Assembly (NCBI RefSeq): GCF_003350475.1
Contig: NZ_QQAV01000001.1
Span: forward strand, 238,742-302,741
Direction: 5' to 3'
DNA: 64,000 nucleotides
DNA from: Pseudacidovorax intermedius
Lineage (GTDB): Bacteria; Pseudomonadota; Gammaproteobacteria; Burkholderiales; Burkholderiaceae_C
The notes under the pieces are model-generated. The model did no database searches, had not been told where the DNA came from, and worked only from the letters and a program-made list of their open reading frames with translations. Numbering within the stretch: the first letter of the stretch is position 1; every line of letters starts with the position of its first letter. Shown piece by piece: positions 27,175-36,337 of the stretch. A program made the translations under genes and the position numbers.

Positions 27175-28263
27175 TCAGCGCCGCCTGTAGAGGCGCTCGA
27201 ACAGCGGCCCCGTCAGCAGCAGCACCGCCACCAGCCGGCAGACCTGGAAGGCCGTCACCACCGGCACCCCCAGCTGCAGCACCTTGGCCGTGATCGACAT
27301 TTCGGCGATGCCGCCCGGCGAGGTGCCCAGCAGCAGCGTGGTCCAGCGCAGGCCGGTGGCCCAGGCCAGCACCTCGGCAAAGAGGGCACAAGCGCCGATC
27401 ATGGCCAAGGTGCCGGCGGCCACCGAGGCCAGCCAGCGGGGCGCGGTGTGCACGAACTCCCGCGAGAAGCGCACACCCAGGCTCACGGCGATCACCAGCT
27501 GCGCCGCATTCGACAGCCACTGCGGCACGGCCGAGGGCGTGATGCCGTTCATCGAGATTCCCGCGGTGACCAGCAGCGGACCCAGGAACCAGGGATTGGC
27601 CCGCCCCATCCGCCGCATCAGCCACGCCCCCGCGGCCGTGGCAATCGCCATCAGCGCGAAGCCGCCCCACCGCACCTCGCGCAGCGCGGCAGGCACGCTG
27701 TCCAGCCCGTGCAGGCCCGTCCATTGCAGGCCGAAAGGAATGCTGACCGTCACGATCACCAGCCGCAGGCTGTGGGCGGCGGCCACCAGATCGGTGCGCG
27801 CACCCGCCCGTTCGGACAGCAGCGTCATCTCCGACGCGCCACCGATGGCGCCTGCAAAGTAAGTGGTGGCTCTCAGCGTGCGCGGCGGCAGCTGGGGCAT
27901 GTGGCGCGCGTGAACCCGGTCCAGGCAGAGCCCGAAGCCGGTGCCCAGCGCCAACGCCCAGGCGATGGCCAGCACGATGGCCCACCACAGGCTGGCCACC
28001 AGCGCCGTCACCTCGGGCGTGAAGTACAGGCCCAGGGCCGCGCCGATGGTCCATTGCCCGCCGTTGCGCAGCGGCGCCCAGCTCGCGGTGGGCAGGCCGG
28101 CCATCGAGGCGAAGGACACGGCCAGGATGGGCCCGATCATCCAGGGCAGCGGCGTGTGCAGAAGAAGGCACAGGCCCGCGGCCGCCAGGGCCAGCAGCAG
28201 GGTGCCCAGCACGCGCAGCACGTAGGGAGGGGGGCGCCGGACAGCGGCAGCGGAAGACGGCAC
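27175..28263 (-). CDS. AbrB family (ammonia monooxygenase-like) membrane protein
   Basis: Polytopic protein of about 362 residues with some ten hydrophobic segments and the duplicated AbrB/'ammonia monooxygenase' pattern: 'TPLPWMIGPILAVSFASM', 'GQWTIGAALGLYF', 'PWFLGPLLVTAGIS' and 'LGTSPGGIAEMSITAKVL'. The name is historical; the family is a probable transporter or membrane regulator and has no monooxygenase activity. No ATG lies near the first helix. GTG 28263 is the best candidate, though the start is uncertain and GTG 28221 is possible. Confidence 0.8.
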   Translation of the reverse strand: MPSSAAAVRRPPPYVLRVLGTLLLALAAAGLCLLLHTPLPWMIGPILAVSFASMAGLPTASWAPLRNGGQWTIGAALGLYFTPEVTALVASLWWAIVLAIAWALALGTGFGLCLDRVHARHMPQLPPRTLRATTYFAGAIGGASEMTLLSERAGARTDLVAAAHSLRLVIVTVSIPFGLQWTGLHGLDSVPAALREVRWGGFALMAIATAAGAWLMRRMGRANPWFLGPLLVTAGISMNGITPSAVPQWLSNAAQLVIAVSLGVRFSREFVHTAPRWLASVAAGTLAMIGACALFAEVLAWATGLRWTTLLLGTSPGGIAEMSITAKVLQLGVPVVTAFQVCRLVAVLLLTGPLFERLYRRR

Positions 28264-28347
28264 GGGGGCGAAGAACGGAAGAAGACGCGGAAGAAAGCGA
28301 ATCGCGCGGACAGGCAGGCCGCCGCCGGCGCGCCTAGTATCCGCGGC

Positions 28348-29202
28348 ATGCTGTCTCCCCTGCCCCTGCTCTGCCGCCGTGCGGCGCTGTCGATGGCGGC
28401 CGTGCTGGCCGCGGGCTGCGCGGGCCTGGCCGGCCCCGCGGCAGACGCGCCCGACACCCCGCTCTCCCGCCGCCTGGACGCCCTGCTGCCCGCGCAGGTG
28501 CTGATCCTCGGCGAGCAGCACGACGCCGACGCCCACCATGCGCTGGAGCGCGAGACGGTGCAACAGCTCGCTGCCCGCCAGCGCCTGGCGGCCGTCGCGC
28601 TGGAGATGGCCGACAGCGGCCGCAGCACCGCCGCGCTGCCGCCGACCGCCACCGAGGCGCAGGCCCGCGCCGCCCTGGCCTGGAACGACCGCGCCTGGCC
28701 CTGGACTGCCTACGGCCCGGTGGTGATGGCCGCCGTGGGCGCCGGCGTGCCGGTGCTCGGCGCCAACCTGCCCCGCGCCCGCATGAAGGACGCCATGGCC
28801 GACGTCTCGCTCGACGCCCAGCTGCCGCCCCCCGCCTGGCAGGCCCAGATGGCCGCGGTGCGCGAGGGCCATTGCGGTCTGCTGCCGGAATCGCAGATGC
28901 AGCCCATGACCCGCATCCAGGTCGCCCGCGACCGCGAGATGGCGCGCACCGTGGCCCAGGCCGCGCAGGCGGCAGCGCCGGGCCGGGTGGTGCTGCTGGT
29001 GACCGGTGCCGGCCATGCGGACCCGGCGCTGGGCGTGCCCCAGCACCTGCCGACCGACCTGAAGGTGCGCAGCGTGCGCATGGCCGCAGGCGGCGCGGGT
29101 GCCGACCGCCAGCGATTCGACGCCCTCTGGGCCACGCCCGCCGTGCCGCCCAGGGACTATTGCGCAGAGCTGCGCAAACCCGCCGCGCCGGCCAAACCCT
29201 GA
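28348..29202 (+). CDS. ChaN-family haem-binding uptake lipoprotein
   Basis: The 284-residue protein has a lipoprotein signal (hydrophobic run to 'LAAGC', Cys about residue 24) and a ChaN/TIKI-like domain: 'VLILGEQHDADAHH' (His and Glu of the predicted active or metal site), 'VALEMAD', 'WPWTAYGPVVMAA' and 'LLVTGAGHADPALGVPQHL'. Characterised ChaN relatives bind haem at the outer membrane. It is convergent with the citryl-CoA lyase-like gene (21-bp gap) and divergent from the AbrB-family gene. Confidence 0.87.
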   Translation: MLSPLPLLCRRAALSMAAVLAAGCAGLAGPAADAPDTPLSRRLDALLPAQVLILGEQHDADAHHALERETVQQLAARQRLAAVALEMADSGRSTAALPPTATEAQARAALAWNDRAWPWTAYGPVVMAAVGAGVPVLGANLPRARMKDAMADVSLDAQLPPPAWQAQMAAVREGHCGLLPESQMQPMTRIQVARDREMARTVAQAAQAAAPGRVVLLVTGAGHADPALGVPQHLPTDLKVRSVRMAAGGAGADRQRFDALWATPAVPPRDYCAELRKPAAPAKP

Positions 29203-29217
29203 AAACGGCGGCGCAAA

Positions 29218-29232
29218 GGCCGCTCAGCGGCC
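29218..29232 (-). terminator. Short hairpin overlapping the stop of the citryl-CoA lyase-like gene
   Basis: GGCCGCT-C-AGCGGCC, followed on the minus strand by TTTGCG. It overlaps the last codons of the minus-strand gene. The T-run is only three bases, so it is a weak or Rho-assisted terminator. Confidence 0.4.
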
Positions 29233-30000
29233 GCCCTCGCCCACGTAGGGAATGGCGTGCTCCACCGTGTCCCAGATGAAGCGGCCCGAGGGGCTCTGCT
29301 GCTCCTCGACGATGTGCGCCACCAGCCCGGCCGCGCGGGAGATGACCGCAAAGCCGCGCATCACGCCGGTGGGCACGCCGATCTCGCCCAGCAGCGCGGC
29401 CACTGCGCCGGTGGCGTTGATGGTGATGGGCCGGCCGGCGGCGGCATCGACGCCGGCCGAGAGCATCTCCAGCGCGCGGATGTGGCGGCCGGCCAGCTCG
29501 GGCTCGGCGCGGCCGAGTTCCAGCAGCTTGTAGGCGCGCGGGTCCACCGGCTTGTGCAGGTGGTGGCCGAAGCCGGGGACCGCGCTCTTCTGCGTCTTGT
29601 GGTGCTGGGCGATGGCGGCGGCTTCGGCCTGCGGATCCTCGGCCGCCATGATGCGGTCGAGCAGGCGCGAGCAGTTCTCCATGGTGCCCACGAAGGAGCT
29701 GCCCACGGCCAGCAGGCCGGCGCTGACGGCGCCCTGCAGGTTCTCGGGCGCGCTCATGTAGATCAGCCGCGTGGCGATTGCGCTGGGCGTGAGGCCGTGC
29801 TCCATCAGCACGATCAGCACCACGTCGGTGATGCGCATGTCCACCGGGCGCGGCGTGCGGCCGAGGATCTGCATCAGCATCACCTCGGTGAAGGTCTTCT
29901 GGCCCATCAGGTCCTGCACCAGGTCCGCGTCGCGGTAGTGCAGGCTGGTGAGGGTGTGGGTGCACAGGCGGGTGACGGGGGCGGCGTTCTTGTCGGTCAT
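29224..30000 (-). CDS. Citryl-CoA lyase-like protein (small citrate synthase fold)
   Basis: The 258-residue protein has the truncated citrate-synthase fold of stand-alone citryl-CoA lyases: 'TEVMLMQILGRTP', 'HGLTPSAIATRL' (first catalytic His), 'VPGFGHHLHKPVDPRA' (second His and Arg) and 'GAVAALLGEIGVP'. Such enzymes cleave citryl-CoA or similar hydroxy-acyl-CoAs to acetyl-CoA plus an oxo acid. It is the last gene of an operon with an acyl-CoA ligase and a Bug binding protein, so the substrate is probably an imported di- or tricarboxylate activated to its CoA ester. Confidence 0.82.
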   Translation of the reverse strand: MTDKNAAPVTRLCTHTLTSLHYRDADLVQDLMGQKTFTEVMLMQILGRTPRPVDMRITDVVLIVLMEHGLTPSAIATRLIYMSAPENLQGAVSAGLLAVGSSFVGTMENCSRLLDRIMAAEDPQAEAAAIAQHHKTQKSAVPGFGHHLHKPVDPRAYKLLELGRAEPELAGRHIRALEMLSAGVDAAAGRPITINATGAVAALLGEIGVPTGVMRGFAVISRAAGLVAHIVEEQQSPSGRFIWDTVEHAIPYVGEGGR

Positions 30001-30019
30001 CGGTGTCTCCGTTCGAGGG

Positions 30020-31534
30020 TCAGGCGGTGGCGGCCAGGGCGGCGTCGCGCACGGCAGTCTTGAGCACCTTGCCCACCGGCGAGCGCGGCAGGCTGGCGTG
30101 GAAGTGGATGCGCTTGGGCGTCTGCACCGGCCCCAGGCGCTCGCGCACGAAGGCGATCAGCTCGGCCTCGCCCACGTCGGCGCCGGGGCGCAGCTGCACC
30201 GCGGCCTGCACCGTCTCGCCCCACTTGTCGTCGGGCAGGCCGAACACGGCGCATTCGTGCACGGCAGGGTGCTGGCCCAGGGCGTTCTCCACGTCCACCG
30301 GGTAGACGTTGAAGCCGCCGGTGATGACCATGTCCTTGAGCCGGTCCTTCAGGAAGAGGTAGCCGCGCTCGTCGATCAGGCCGCGGTCGCCTGTGTGCAG
30401 CCAGCCGTCCACCAGCGTCTCGTCAGTCTTCTCGGGCAGGCGCCAGTAGCCGGTCATCAGCAGGTCGCCGCGGGCCACCACCTCGCCCACCTCGCCGGGC
30501 GGCAGCAGGCGGCCGTCGGGCGCCATGATGGCCACGTCGCTGAACCAGGTGGTGCGACCGACGGCGGGCCAGTTGCGCGGGTCGTCGAAGTCCTCGGGCC
30601 GCATCACGGTGAGGATCTGGGGCGCCTCGGTCTGGCCGTAGGTGGTGCCCAGCACCGGGCCGAAGAAGTCGCGCACCTGGCGGATCTTCTCGGGCGGCAT
30701 CGGCGCCCCGCCATAGATCAGGCGGCGCAGCTGGGGAAAGTCGTCGCGGCTTGCATCCGGCAGCGCCATCAGCATGTAGACGAGCGTGGGCGGCATGAAG
30801 CAGACGGTGCCGCCGCGCTCGCGGAAGGCGGTGCGCACCGCCTCGGCGCCCGCGCCCGCCAGCAGCACATGGCAGCCGCCCTGCGCCAGGATGGGCAGCA
30901 GGTAGGTCGAGGTGCCATGGGTGATGGGCGCGGCCACCACGTAGCGTTCGTGCTCGTCGAAGCCCCAGGCATGGATCTGGTTGGCGATGGTGGCCATCCA
31001 CGCGCGGTAGGGCTGCATCACGCCCTTGGGCAGGCCGGTGGTGCCGCCGGTGAACTTGATGGCCTGCGTGGCGTCGGCCGGCAACGTCAGGCGCGGCGGC
31101 AGCGCGCCGGCATGGGCCTGTTCCAGGGCCTGCAGCGTGGTGGCGCTGGCGGGTGGCACCGCACCGCCCGTCAGCACGCGAGCACCCGGCGCGCCGTCCA
31201 GCAGGTCGGCATGGGCCGCGTCCAGCACCAGGATGGAGGGCTTGGTCGCGTCCACGATGCGCCGGATCTCCGGCCGCGTGCTCTTGGGATTGAGCGGCAC
31301 CCACACCTTGCCGCAGGCCAATACCGCCAGCAGCGCAACGATGTGGTCCGTGCTGTTGGCCGCGCAGAGGCCGACGCGGCTCTGGGACGCCGGATCCAGG
31401 GCCATCAGGCCGGCGGCCAGGGCGGCGACACGGGCAGCGAGCGCGTCGTAGCGCACGAGGCCCTCGGGCGCATCGATGGCGATGCGCGCGGGCCAGCGCT
31501 GGGCGGCCCGCCAGAAGAAGTCGATGGGGTACAT
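30020..31534 (-). CDS. AMP-dependent acyl-CoA synthetase/ligase
   Basis: The 504-residue enzyme belongs to the ANL superfamily. The P-loop reads 'FTGGTTGLPKG' (about residue 160), A5 motif 'TTYGQTEAP', A7 'WLHTGDRG' and A10 'RSPVGKVLK' with the catalytic Lys. It makes an acyl-CoA from a carboxylic acid, ATP and CoA. It is downstream of the Bug binding protein and 19 bp from the citryl-CoA lyase-like gene, suggesting that the imported acid is activated here before cleavage. Confidence 0.9.
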   Translation of the reverse strand: MYPIDFFWRAAQRWPARIAIDAPEGLVRYDALAARVAALAAGLMALDPASQSRVGLCAANSTDHIVALLAVLACGKVWVPLNPKSTRPEIRRIVDATKPSILVLDAAHADLLDGAPGARVLTGGAVPPASATTLQALEQAHAGALPPRLTLPADATQAIKFTGGTTGLPKGVMQPYRAWMATIANQIHAWGFDEHERYVVAAPITHGTSTYLLPILAQGGCHVLLAGAGAEAVRTAFRERGGTVCFMPPTLVYMLMALPDASRDDFPQLRRLIYGGAPMPPEKIRQVRDFFGPVLGTTYGQTEAPQILTVMRPEDFDDPRNWPAVGRTTWFSDVAIMAPDGRLLPPGEVGEVVARGDLLMTGYWRLPEKTDETLVDGWLHTGDRGLIDERGYLFLKDRLKDMVITGGFNVYPVDVENALGQHPAVHECAVFGLPDDKWGETVQAAVQLRPGADVGEAELIAFVRERLGPVQTPKRIHFHASLPRSPVGKVLKTAVRDAALAATA

Positions 31535-31607
31535 GGTCAGGAAGGAAAGCGGCCCGGTCGGGCGTGATGCAGGGCGCGGCGGCGGGGTGCGCGCGCCGCG
31601 CCTGCGC

Positions 31608-32645
31608 TTACTGGGCGCTGGCGCCCGAGGCCTTGACGACCTCGCGCCAGCGCTGGATCTCGGCCGCGGCGAAGGCGCGCGCCTGCTCCGGCGTGCCGCC
31701 GGCCGGCGTGGCCGCCAGGTCCTGCAGCCGCTGGCGCACGTCGGGCGCAGCCAGCACCTTGGCCAGGGCGGCATTGAGCCGGTCGATCACCAGCCGCGGC
31801 GTGCCGGCCGGCGCGGCCAGGGCGAACCAGGACTGCACGTCGAAGCCGGCGTAGCCCGCCTCGGCCAGCGTGGGCACGTCGGGCAGCTGCGGCAGGCGCT
31901 GGGCGCTGGTGACTGCGATGGCGCGCAGCTTGCCGGCCTGCACATGCGGCAGCGACGAGGGCGCGTTGTCGAACATCGAGTCGACCTGGCCGCCCATCAG
32001 GTCGGTGATGGCCGGCGCGCTGCCCTTGTAGGGCACATGCAGCATGTTGAGGCCCGACTGCATCTTGAACATCTCGCCCGACAGGTGGATGGACGAGCCG
32101 GCACCGGACGAGGCGAAGGTGAGGCCCTCCTTCGAGGACTTGGCGTAGCGCACGTAATCGGCCACCGAGCGGATCGGCAGCTTGGGATTGACCACCAGGA
32201 TGTTGGGGATCTTGGCCATCAGGCCCGCCAGCTCGAAGTCCTTCACCGGGTCGTAGCCCAGCCTGGGATAGAGCGAGGCGTTGATGGTGTTGGCGATGGT
32301 GTAGACGTAGAGCGTGTAGCCGTCCGGCGCGGCGCGGGCCACGATCTCGGCGCCCAGGTTGCTGTTGGCACCGGCCCGGTTGTCCACCAGCATGGGCTGG
32401 CCCAGCTGTTCGCCCATCTTCACCGCCACCAGGCGCGCCACCACGTCGGTGGCGCCGCCAGCGGCATAGCCGACGACGAGCCGGATCGGCTTGGTCGGCC
32501 AGGCCTCCGGCTGGGCGGCGGCTGGCGCCGTCGCGCTGCCGAGCACCACGGCGCCGGCCAGGGCGGCCAAGGTGAACAGGCGGCGGCCGGCGCGCTGCGG
32601 GCGCAGGCCGGGCCAGGGCGAGGGACGGGGTGAGGATGCAGGCAT
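31608..32645 (-). CDS. Bug-family tripartite tricarboxylate transporter substrate-binding protein
   Basis: The 345-residue periplasmic protein has a signal peptide (about residues 20-45, ending 'APAAAQ') and the Bug/TctC fold: 'WPTKPIRLVVGYAAGGATDVVAR' (in parts), 'LVDNRAGANSNLGAE' and 'VDSMFDNAPSSLPHVQAGKLRAIAV' (in parts). These capture carboxylates. No TctA/TctB membrane subunits are in the window, common for orphan Bug proteins in this order. First gene of a three-gene catabolic operon, divergent from an IclR regulator. Confidence 0.92.
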   Translation of the reverse strand: MPASSPRPSPWPGLRPQRAGRRLFTLAALAGAVVLGSATAPAAAQPEAWPTKPIRLVVGYAAGGATDVVARLVAVKMGEQLGQPMLVDNRAGANSNLGAEIVARAAPDGYTLYVYTIANTINASLYPRLGYDPVKDFELAGLMAKIPNILVVNPKLPIRSVADYVRYAKSSKEGLTFASSGAGSSIHLSGEMFKMQSGLNMLHVPYKGSAPAITDLMGGQVDSMFDNAPSSLPHVQAGKLRAIAVTSAQRLPQLPDVPTLAEAGYAGFDVQSWFALAAPAGTPRLVIDRLNAALAKVLAAPDVRQRLQDLAATPAGGTPEQARAFAAAEIQRWREVVKASGASAQ

Positions 32646-32741
32646 GGTCGGTGTCTCCGTGATGTTCGAATGCCAGAGCCCGTCGGCGCAGCGCGCGATG
32701 CGCGGCACACTGCAGGCTTTTGGATGGGCGGATTCTTGGAG

Positions 32742-33548
32742 ATGGCCTCCCGAAACACGAACGAAAATGTCCGGCAGCCGGACGATCTGGCCGAGGCCAC
32801 GGAAGACCCCGGCAGCCGCACCCTGCGCCGCGGACTGCAGATCCTGGACGCCGTGATGGCCCGGCCCGAGGGCCTGCGCGTGGTCGACCTGTGCCGCGCC
32901 ACCGGCCTGGAGCGGGCGCCGGTCTACCGGCTGCTGGCCACGCTCAAGGAAGGCGGCCATGTGGCGCAACGCGGCCGCTTCCTCTACGTGCCGGGCCCAC
33001 GCTGGGGCGCGCTGCAGCCTGCGGCCCGGCAGCCCAACATGGCGGTGCAGCTGCAGCCGGTGCTCGAACGCGTGAGCCGCGCCTGCGGCGATGCGGCCTT
33101 CGCCATCGTGCGCGAGGGCGCGGCCTCGCACTGCATCGCGCGACAGGTGGGCACGCACCCGGTGCAGGTGCTGGTGATCCAGGTGGGCACGCGCCAGCCG
33201 CTGGGCGTGGGCGCGGCCGGGCTGGCCCTGCTGGCCGCCCTGCCCGATGCGCAGGTGGATGAGGTGATCGCCGCCAACGCCGCGCAGCTGCCGCGCTACG
33301 GCGGCATGACGCCCGAGCGGCTGCGGATCCTGGTGCGGGCCACGCGCGAGCGCGGCTGGTCGGTCATCGGCAACCATGCCACGCGCAACGTGCTGGCCGT
33401 GGGCATGGCGGTGCGCAACGCGCGCGGCGAGGCGGTGGCGGGCATCAGCGTCGCCTCCACGCTGGAGCGCATGCCGCGCCAGCGGCAGGAACTCATCGCC
33501 CGCAACTGCCGGGCCGCGCTGGCCGCGATGCCGCCGGGCGAGCTCTGA
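32742..33548 (+). CDS. IclR-family transcriptional regulator
   Basis: The 268-residue protein has an N-terminal winged HTH ('TLRRGLQILDAV', 'LRVVDLCRATGLERAPVYRLLATL' in parts) and a C-terminal IclR effector domain ('PLGVGAAGLALLAALPD', 'NVLAVGMAVRNA', 'GISVASTLERM'). ATG 32742 is preceded by TTGGAG; earlier in-frame starts exist. Its divergent position (96-bp gap) marks it as the controller of the Bug/ligase/lyase operon, with the pathway substrate as probable effector. Confidence 0.9.
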   Translation: MASRNTNENVRQPDDLAEATEDPGSRTLRRGLQILDAVMARPEGLRVVDLCRATGLERAPVYRLLATLKEGGHVAQRGRFLYVPGPRWGALQPAARQPNMAVQLQPVLERVSRACGDAAFAIVREGAASHCIARQVGTHPVQVLVIQVGTRQPLGVGAAGLALLAALPDAQVDEVIAANAAQLPRYGGMTPERLRILVRATRERGWSVIGNHATRNVLAVGMAVRNARGEAVAGISVASTLERMPRQRQELIARNCRAALAAMPPGEL

Positions 33549-33615
33549 GCCCCGCCGACCGCGCCGCTGCGCCCGCCGACGCCCCGCTGCCGGCGCTGCG
33601 ACAATCCGCCCCCTC

Positions 33616-34461
33616 ATGAGCGCGTACATCCTGACCCTTTCCTGCCCGGACCGCCGCGGCATCGTGCATGCCGTCTCGGGCTTCCTGATGGAGCGGGGCG
33701 GCAATATCGAAGAGGCCGCCCAGTACAACGACCATGGCACGGGCCTGTTCTTCATGCGCGTGCGCTTCGCCTGCGAGGGCGTGCCCGAGGCCGAGCTGCG
33801 CAGCCAGCTGGCCTCGCTGGCCGACGGCTTCGGCATGGCCTGGAAGCTGCACGCCGCCCAGCAGCCGATGAAGACCGTGCTGCTGGTCAGCAAGGAAGGC
33901 CACTGCCTCAACGACCTGCTGTTCCGCTGGAAGAGCGGCCTGCTGCCGGTGGACATCCGCGCCATCATCAGCAACCACCGCGACTTCTACCAGCTGGCCG
34001 CCAGCTACAACGTGCCCTTCCACCACATCCCGGTGACCGCCGCCACCAAGGCCCAGGCCGAGGCCAAGCAGCTGGAGATCATCGAGGCCGAGGGCGCCGA
34101 CCTGGTGGTGCTGGCGCGCTACATGCAGATCCTGTCGAACGAGATGTGCGGCAAGCTGGCCGGTCGGGCCATCAACATCCACCACAGCTTCCTGCCCAGC
34201 TTCAAGGGCGCCAAGCCCTACTACCAGGCCCACGACCGCGGCGTGAAGCTGATCGGCGCCACCGCCCACTATGTGACGGCCGACCTGGACGAAGGCCCCA
34301 TCATCGAGCAGGACGTGGCCCGCGCCGACCACACCGACACCGTCGAGGACCTCACGGCCCGCGGCCGCGACACCGAGAGCCTGGTGCTGGCCCGCGCCGT
34401 CAAGTGGCACAGCGAGCACCGCGTGCTGCTCAACGGCCACCGCACGGTGATCTTCCGCTAG
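33616..34461 (+). CDS. purU: Formyltetrahydrofolate deformylase
   Basis: The 281-residue PurU hydrolyses 10-formyl-THF to formate and THF, balancing one-carbon pools. It has an N-terminal ACT domain ('ILTLSCPDRRGIVHAVSGFL') and a C-terminal formyltransferase domain with 'SNHRDFYQLA', 'VLARYMQILS', 'NIHHSFLPSFKGAKPY' (catalytic Asn/His) and 'YVTADLDEGPII' (Asp). ATG 33616 was chosen because the ACT domain begins directly after it. It runs into the FAD oxidase gene 17 bp later. Confidence 0.96.
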   Translation: MSAYILTLSCPDRRGIVHAVSGFLMERGGNIEEAAQYNDHGTGLFFMRVRFACEGVPEAELRSQLASLADGFGMAWKLHAAQQPMKTVLLVSKEGHCLNDLLFRWKSGLLPVDIRAIISNHRDFYQLAASYNVPFHHIPVTAATKAQAEAKQLEIIEAEGADLVVLARYMQILSNEMCGKLAGRAINIHHSFLPSFKGAKPYYQAHDRGVKLIGATAHYVTADLDEGPIIEQDVARADHTDTVEDLTARGRDTESLVLARAVKWHSEHRVLLNGHRTVIFR

Positions 34462-34478
34462 CCACCACCGCGACCGCC

Positions 34479-35981
34479 ATGAACGCCCCCGCCACCCCCG
34501 CCCAGCACTCGAACTTCCAGCGCGCAGAACGACAGGCCCAGGTGGTGCGGGCCCTGGGCGCCCTGCTGCCCGCGCATGCCCTGCTGTGGCACGACGAGGA
34601 CACCACGCCCTACGAATGCGACGGCCTCACCGCCTACCGCCAGCGCCCGCTGGTGGTGGCCCTGCCCGAGAACGAGGCCCAGGTGCAGGCCGTGCTGCGC
34701 ACCTGCCACGGCCTGGGCGTGCCGGTGGTGGCGCGGGGCGCGGGCACCGGCCTCTCGGGCGGCGCCATGCCGCATGCCGAAGGCGTGACGCTGTCGCTGG
34801 CCCGCTTCAACGAGATCCTGAAGGTGGACCCGGTGGCCCGCACCGCCACCGTGCAGTGCGGCGTGCGCAACCTGGCCATCAGCGAGGCCGCTGCACCCTA
34901 CGGCCTGTACTACGCGCCCGACCCCTCCAGCCAGATCGCCTGCACCATCGGCGGCAACGTGGCCGAGAACTCCGGCGGCGTGCACTGCCTCAAGTACGGC
35001 CTGACGCTGCACAACGTGCTGCGGGTGCGCGGCTTCCTGGCCGATGGAGAGCAGGTGGAATTCGGCGGCGAGGCGCTGGACGCGCCGGGCCTCGACCTGC
35101 TGCCGCTGATCGTCGGCAGCGAAGGCATGCTGGCCGTGACGCTCGAAGTCACCGTCAAGTTGGTGCCCAAGCCGCAGCTCGCACGCTGCATCATGGCCAG
35201 CTTCGACGACGTGCAGAAGGCCGGCGACGCGGTCGCGGCGGTGATCGCCGCCGGCATCATCCCCGCGGGGCTGGAGATGATGGACAAGCCCATGACCGCC
35301 GCCGTCGAGGACTTCGTGCAGGCCGGCTACGACCTCACGGCCGCGGCCATCCTGCTGTGCGAATCCGACGGCACGCCCGAAGAGGTCGATGAGGAGATCG
35401 GCCGCATGAGCGAGGTGCTGCGCGGCTGCGGCGCCACCGCCATCGCCGTGAGCCAGAGCGAGGAGGAGCGGCTGCGCTTCTGGAGCGGCCGCAAGAACGC
35501 CTTCCCCGCCTCGGGCCGCATCAGCCCCGACTACATGTGCCTGGACTCGACCATCCCGCGCAAGCGCCTGGCCGACATCCTGCTCGCCATCGCGGAGATG
35601 GAGAAGAAGTACGGCCTGCGCTGCTGCAACGTCTTCCATGCCGGCGACGGCAACCTGCACCCGCTGGTGCTGTTCGACGCCAACGACCCCGACGAGCTGC
35701 ACCGCTGCGAGCTCTTCGGCGCCGACATCCTGGAGACCAGCGTGGCCATGGGCGGCACCGTCTCGGGCGAGCATGGCGTGGGCGTGGAAAAGCTCAGCAG
35801 CATGTGCGTGCAGTTCACCGCCGAGGAGAACGCGCAGATGTTCGCGGTGAAGGCCGCCTTCGATCCGGCCGGCCTGCTCAACCCCGGCAAGGTGATCCCG
35901 ACGCTGGCGCGCTGCGCCGAATACGGCAAGCAGGTGGTGCGGGGCGGACGCCTGCCGCATCCCGAGCTGCCGCGCTTCTGA
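34479..35981 (+). CDS. FAD-linked oxidase, GlcD/D-lactate dehydrogenase type
   Basis: The 500-residue flavoprotein has a PCMH FAD-binding domain ('VPVVARGAGTGLSGGAMPH', about residues 82-100; 'VGSEGMLAVTLEVTVKL') and a C-terminal FAD-linked oxidase domain with 'NVFHAGDGNLHPLVLFD' and 'GGTVSGEHGVGVEK'. It resembles the GlcD subunit of glycolate oxidase. No glcE/glcF genes follow, so it could be a solitary glycolate, D-lactate or 2-hydroxyglutarate dehydrogenase. Its stop overlaps the start of lrgA (TGATG). Confidence 0.88.
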   Translation: MNAPATPAQHSNFQRAERQAQVVRALGALLPAHALLWHDEDTTPYECDGLTAYRQRPLVVALPENEAQVQAVLRTCHGLGVPVVARGAGTGLSGGAMPHAEGVTLSLARFNEILKVDPVARTATVQCGVRNLAISEAAAPYGLYYAPDPSSQIACTIGGNVAENSGGVHCLKYGLTLHNVLRVRGFLADGEQVEFGGEALDAPGLDLLPLIVGSEGMLAVTLEVTVKLVPKPQLARCIMASFDDVQKAGDAVAAVIAAGIIPAGLEMMDKPMTAAVEDFVQAGYDLTAAAILLCESDGTPEEVDEEIGRMSEVLRGCGATAIAVSQSEEERLRFWSGRKNAFPASGRISPDYMCLDSTIPRKRLADILLAIAEMEKKYGLRCCNVFHAGDGNLHPLVLFDANDPDELHRCELFGADILETSVAMGGTVSGEHGVGVEKLSSMCVQFTAEENAQMFAVKAAFDPAGLLNPGKVIPTLARCAEYGKQVVRGGRLPHPELPRF

Positions 35982-36337
35982 TGCAGGGCTTGCGTGGCCT
36001 GGCCTGGTTGCTGGTCTTCCAGTCGCTGGGCGAGTTGATCTCCCGCGGCCTGCACCTGCCGCTGCCCGGCCCGGTGCTGGGCCTGCTGATGCTGCTGCCG
36101 GCCCTGCGTGTGGTTGCCATCCGCGAGGCAGTGGCCGTGTGCGCGCAGTTCCTGCTGTCGCATCTGTCGCTGCTGTTCGTGCCCGTGGGCGTGGGCGTGA
36201 TGACGCACCTGGGGCTGTTCGCGGACTACGGGCTGCGCATCCTGCTGGTCGTCGCTCTTTCCACATGGATCGGCTTGGCGGTCACCGCACTGGTGCTACA
36301 CGCCGCCCGGCCCAAGGCAGAACAGGAGAAGCGCTGA
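35981..36337 (+). CDS. lrgA: LrgA/CidA family holin-like protein
   Basis: The 118-residue protein has four hydrophobic segments and the CidA/LrgA pattern ('LPLPGPVLGLLMLLPAL', 'LLFVPVGVGVMTH', short spans). The family affects murein hydrolase export or acts as a small-metabolite channel with LrgB. It overlaps the oxidase gene by one base upstream and lrgB downstream (TGATG at both joints), so all three are translated in series. An oxidase of 2-hydroxy acids joined to LrgAB fits proposals that LrgAB moves pyruvate- or glycolate-like acids. Confidence 0.88.
   Translation: MQGLRGLAWLLVFQSLGELISRGLHLPLPGPVLGLLMLLPALRVVAIREAVAVCAQFLLSHLSLLFVPVGVGVMTHLGLFADYGLRILLVVALSTWIGLAVTALVLHAARPKAEQEKR

Noticed and set aside
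27175..28263. Ammonia monooxygenase activity for the AbrB-family gene
   Set aside because: The name is a historical mis-assignment; the protein has no copper or iron site and is a polytopic AbrB-type membrane protein.
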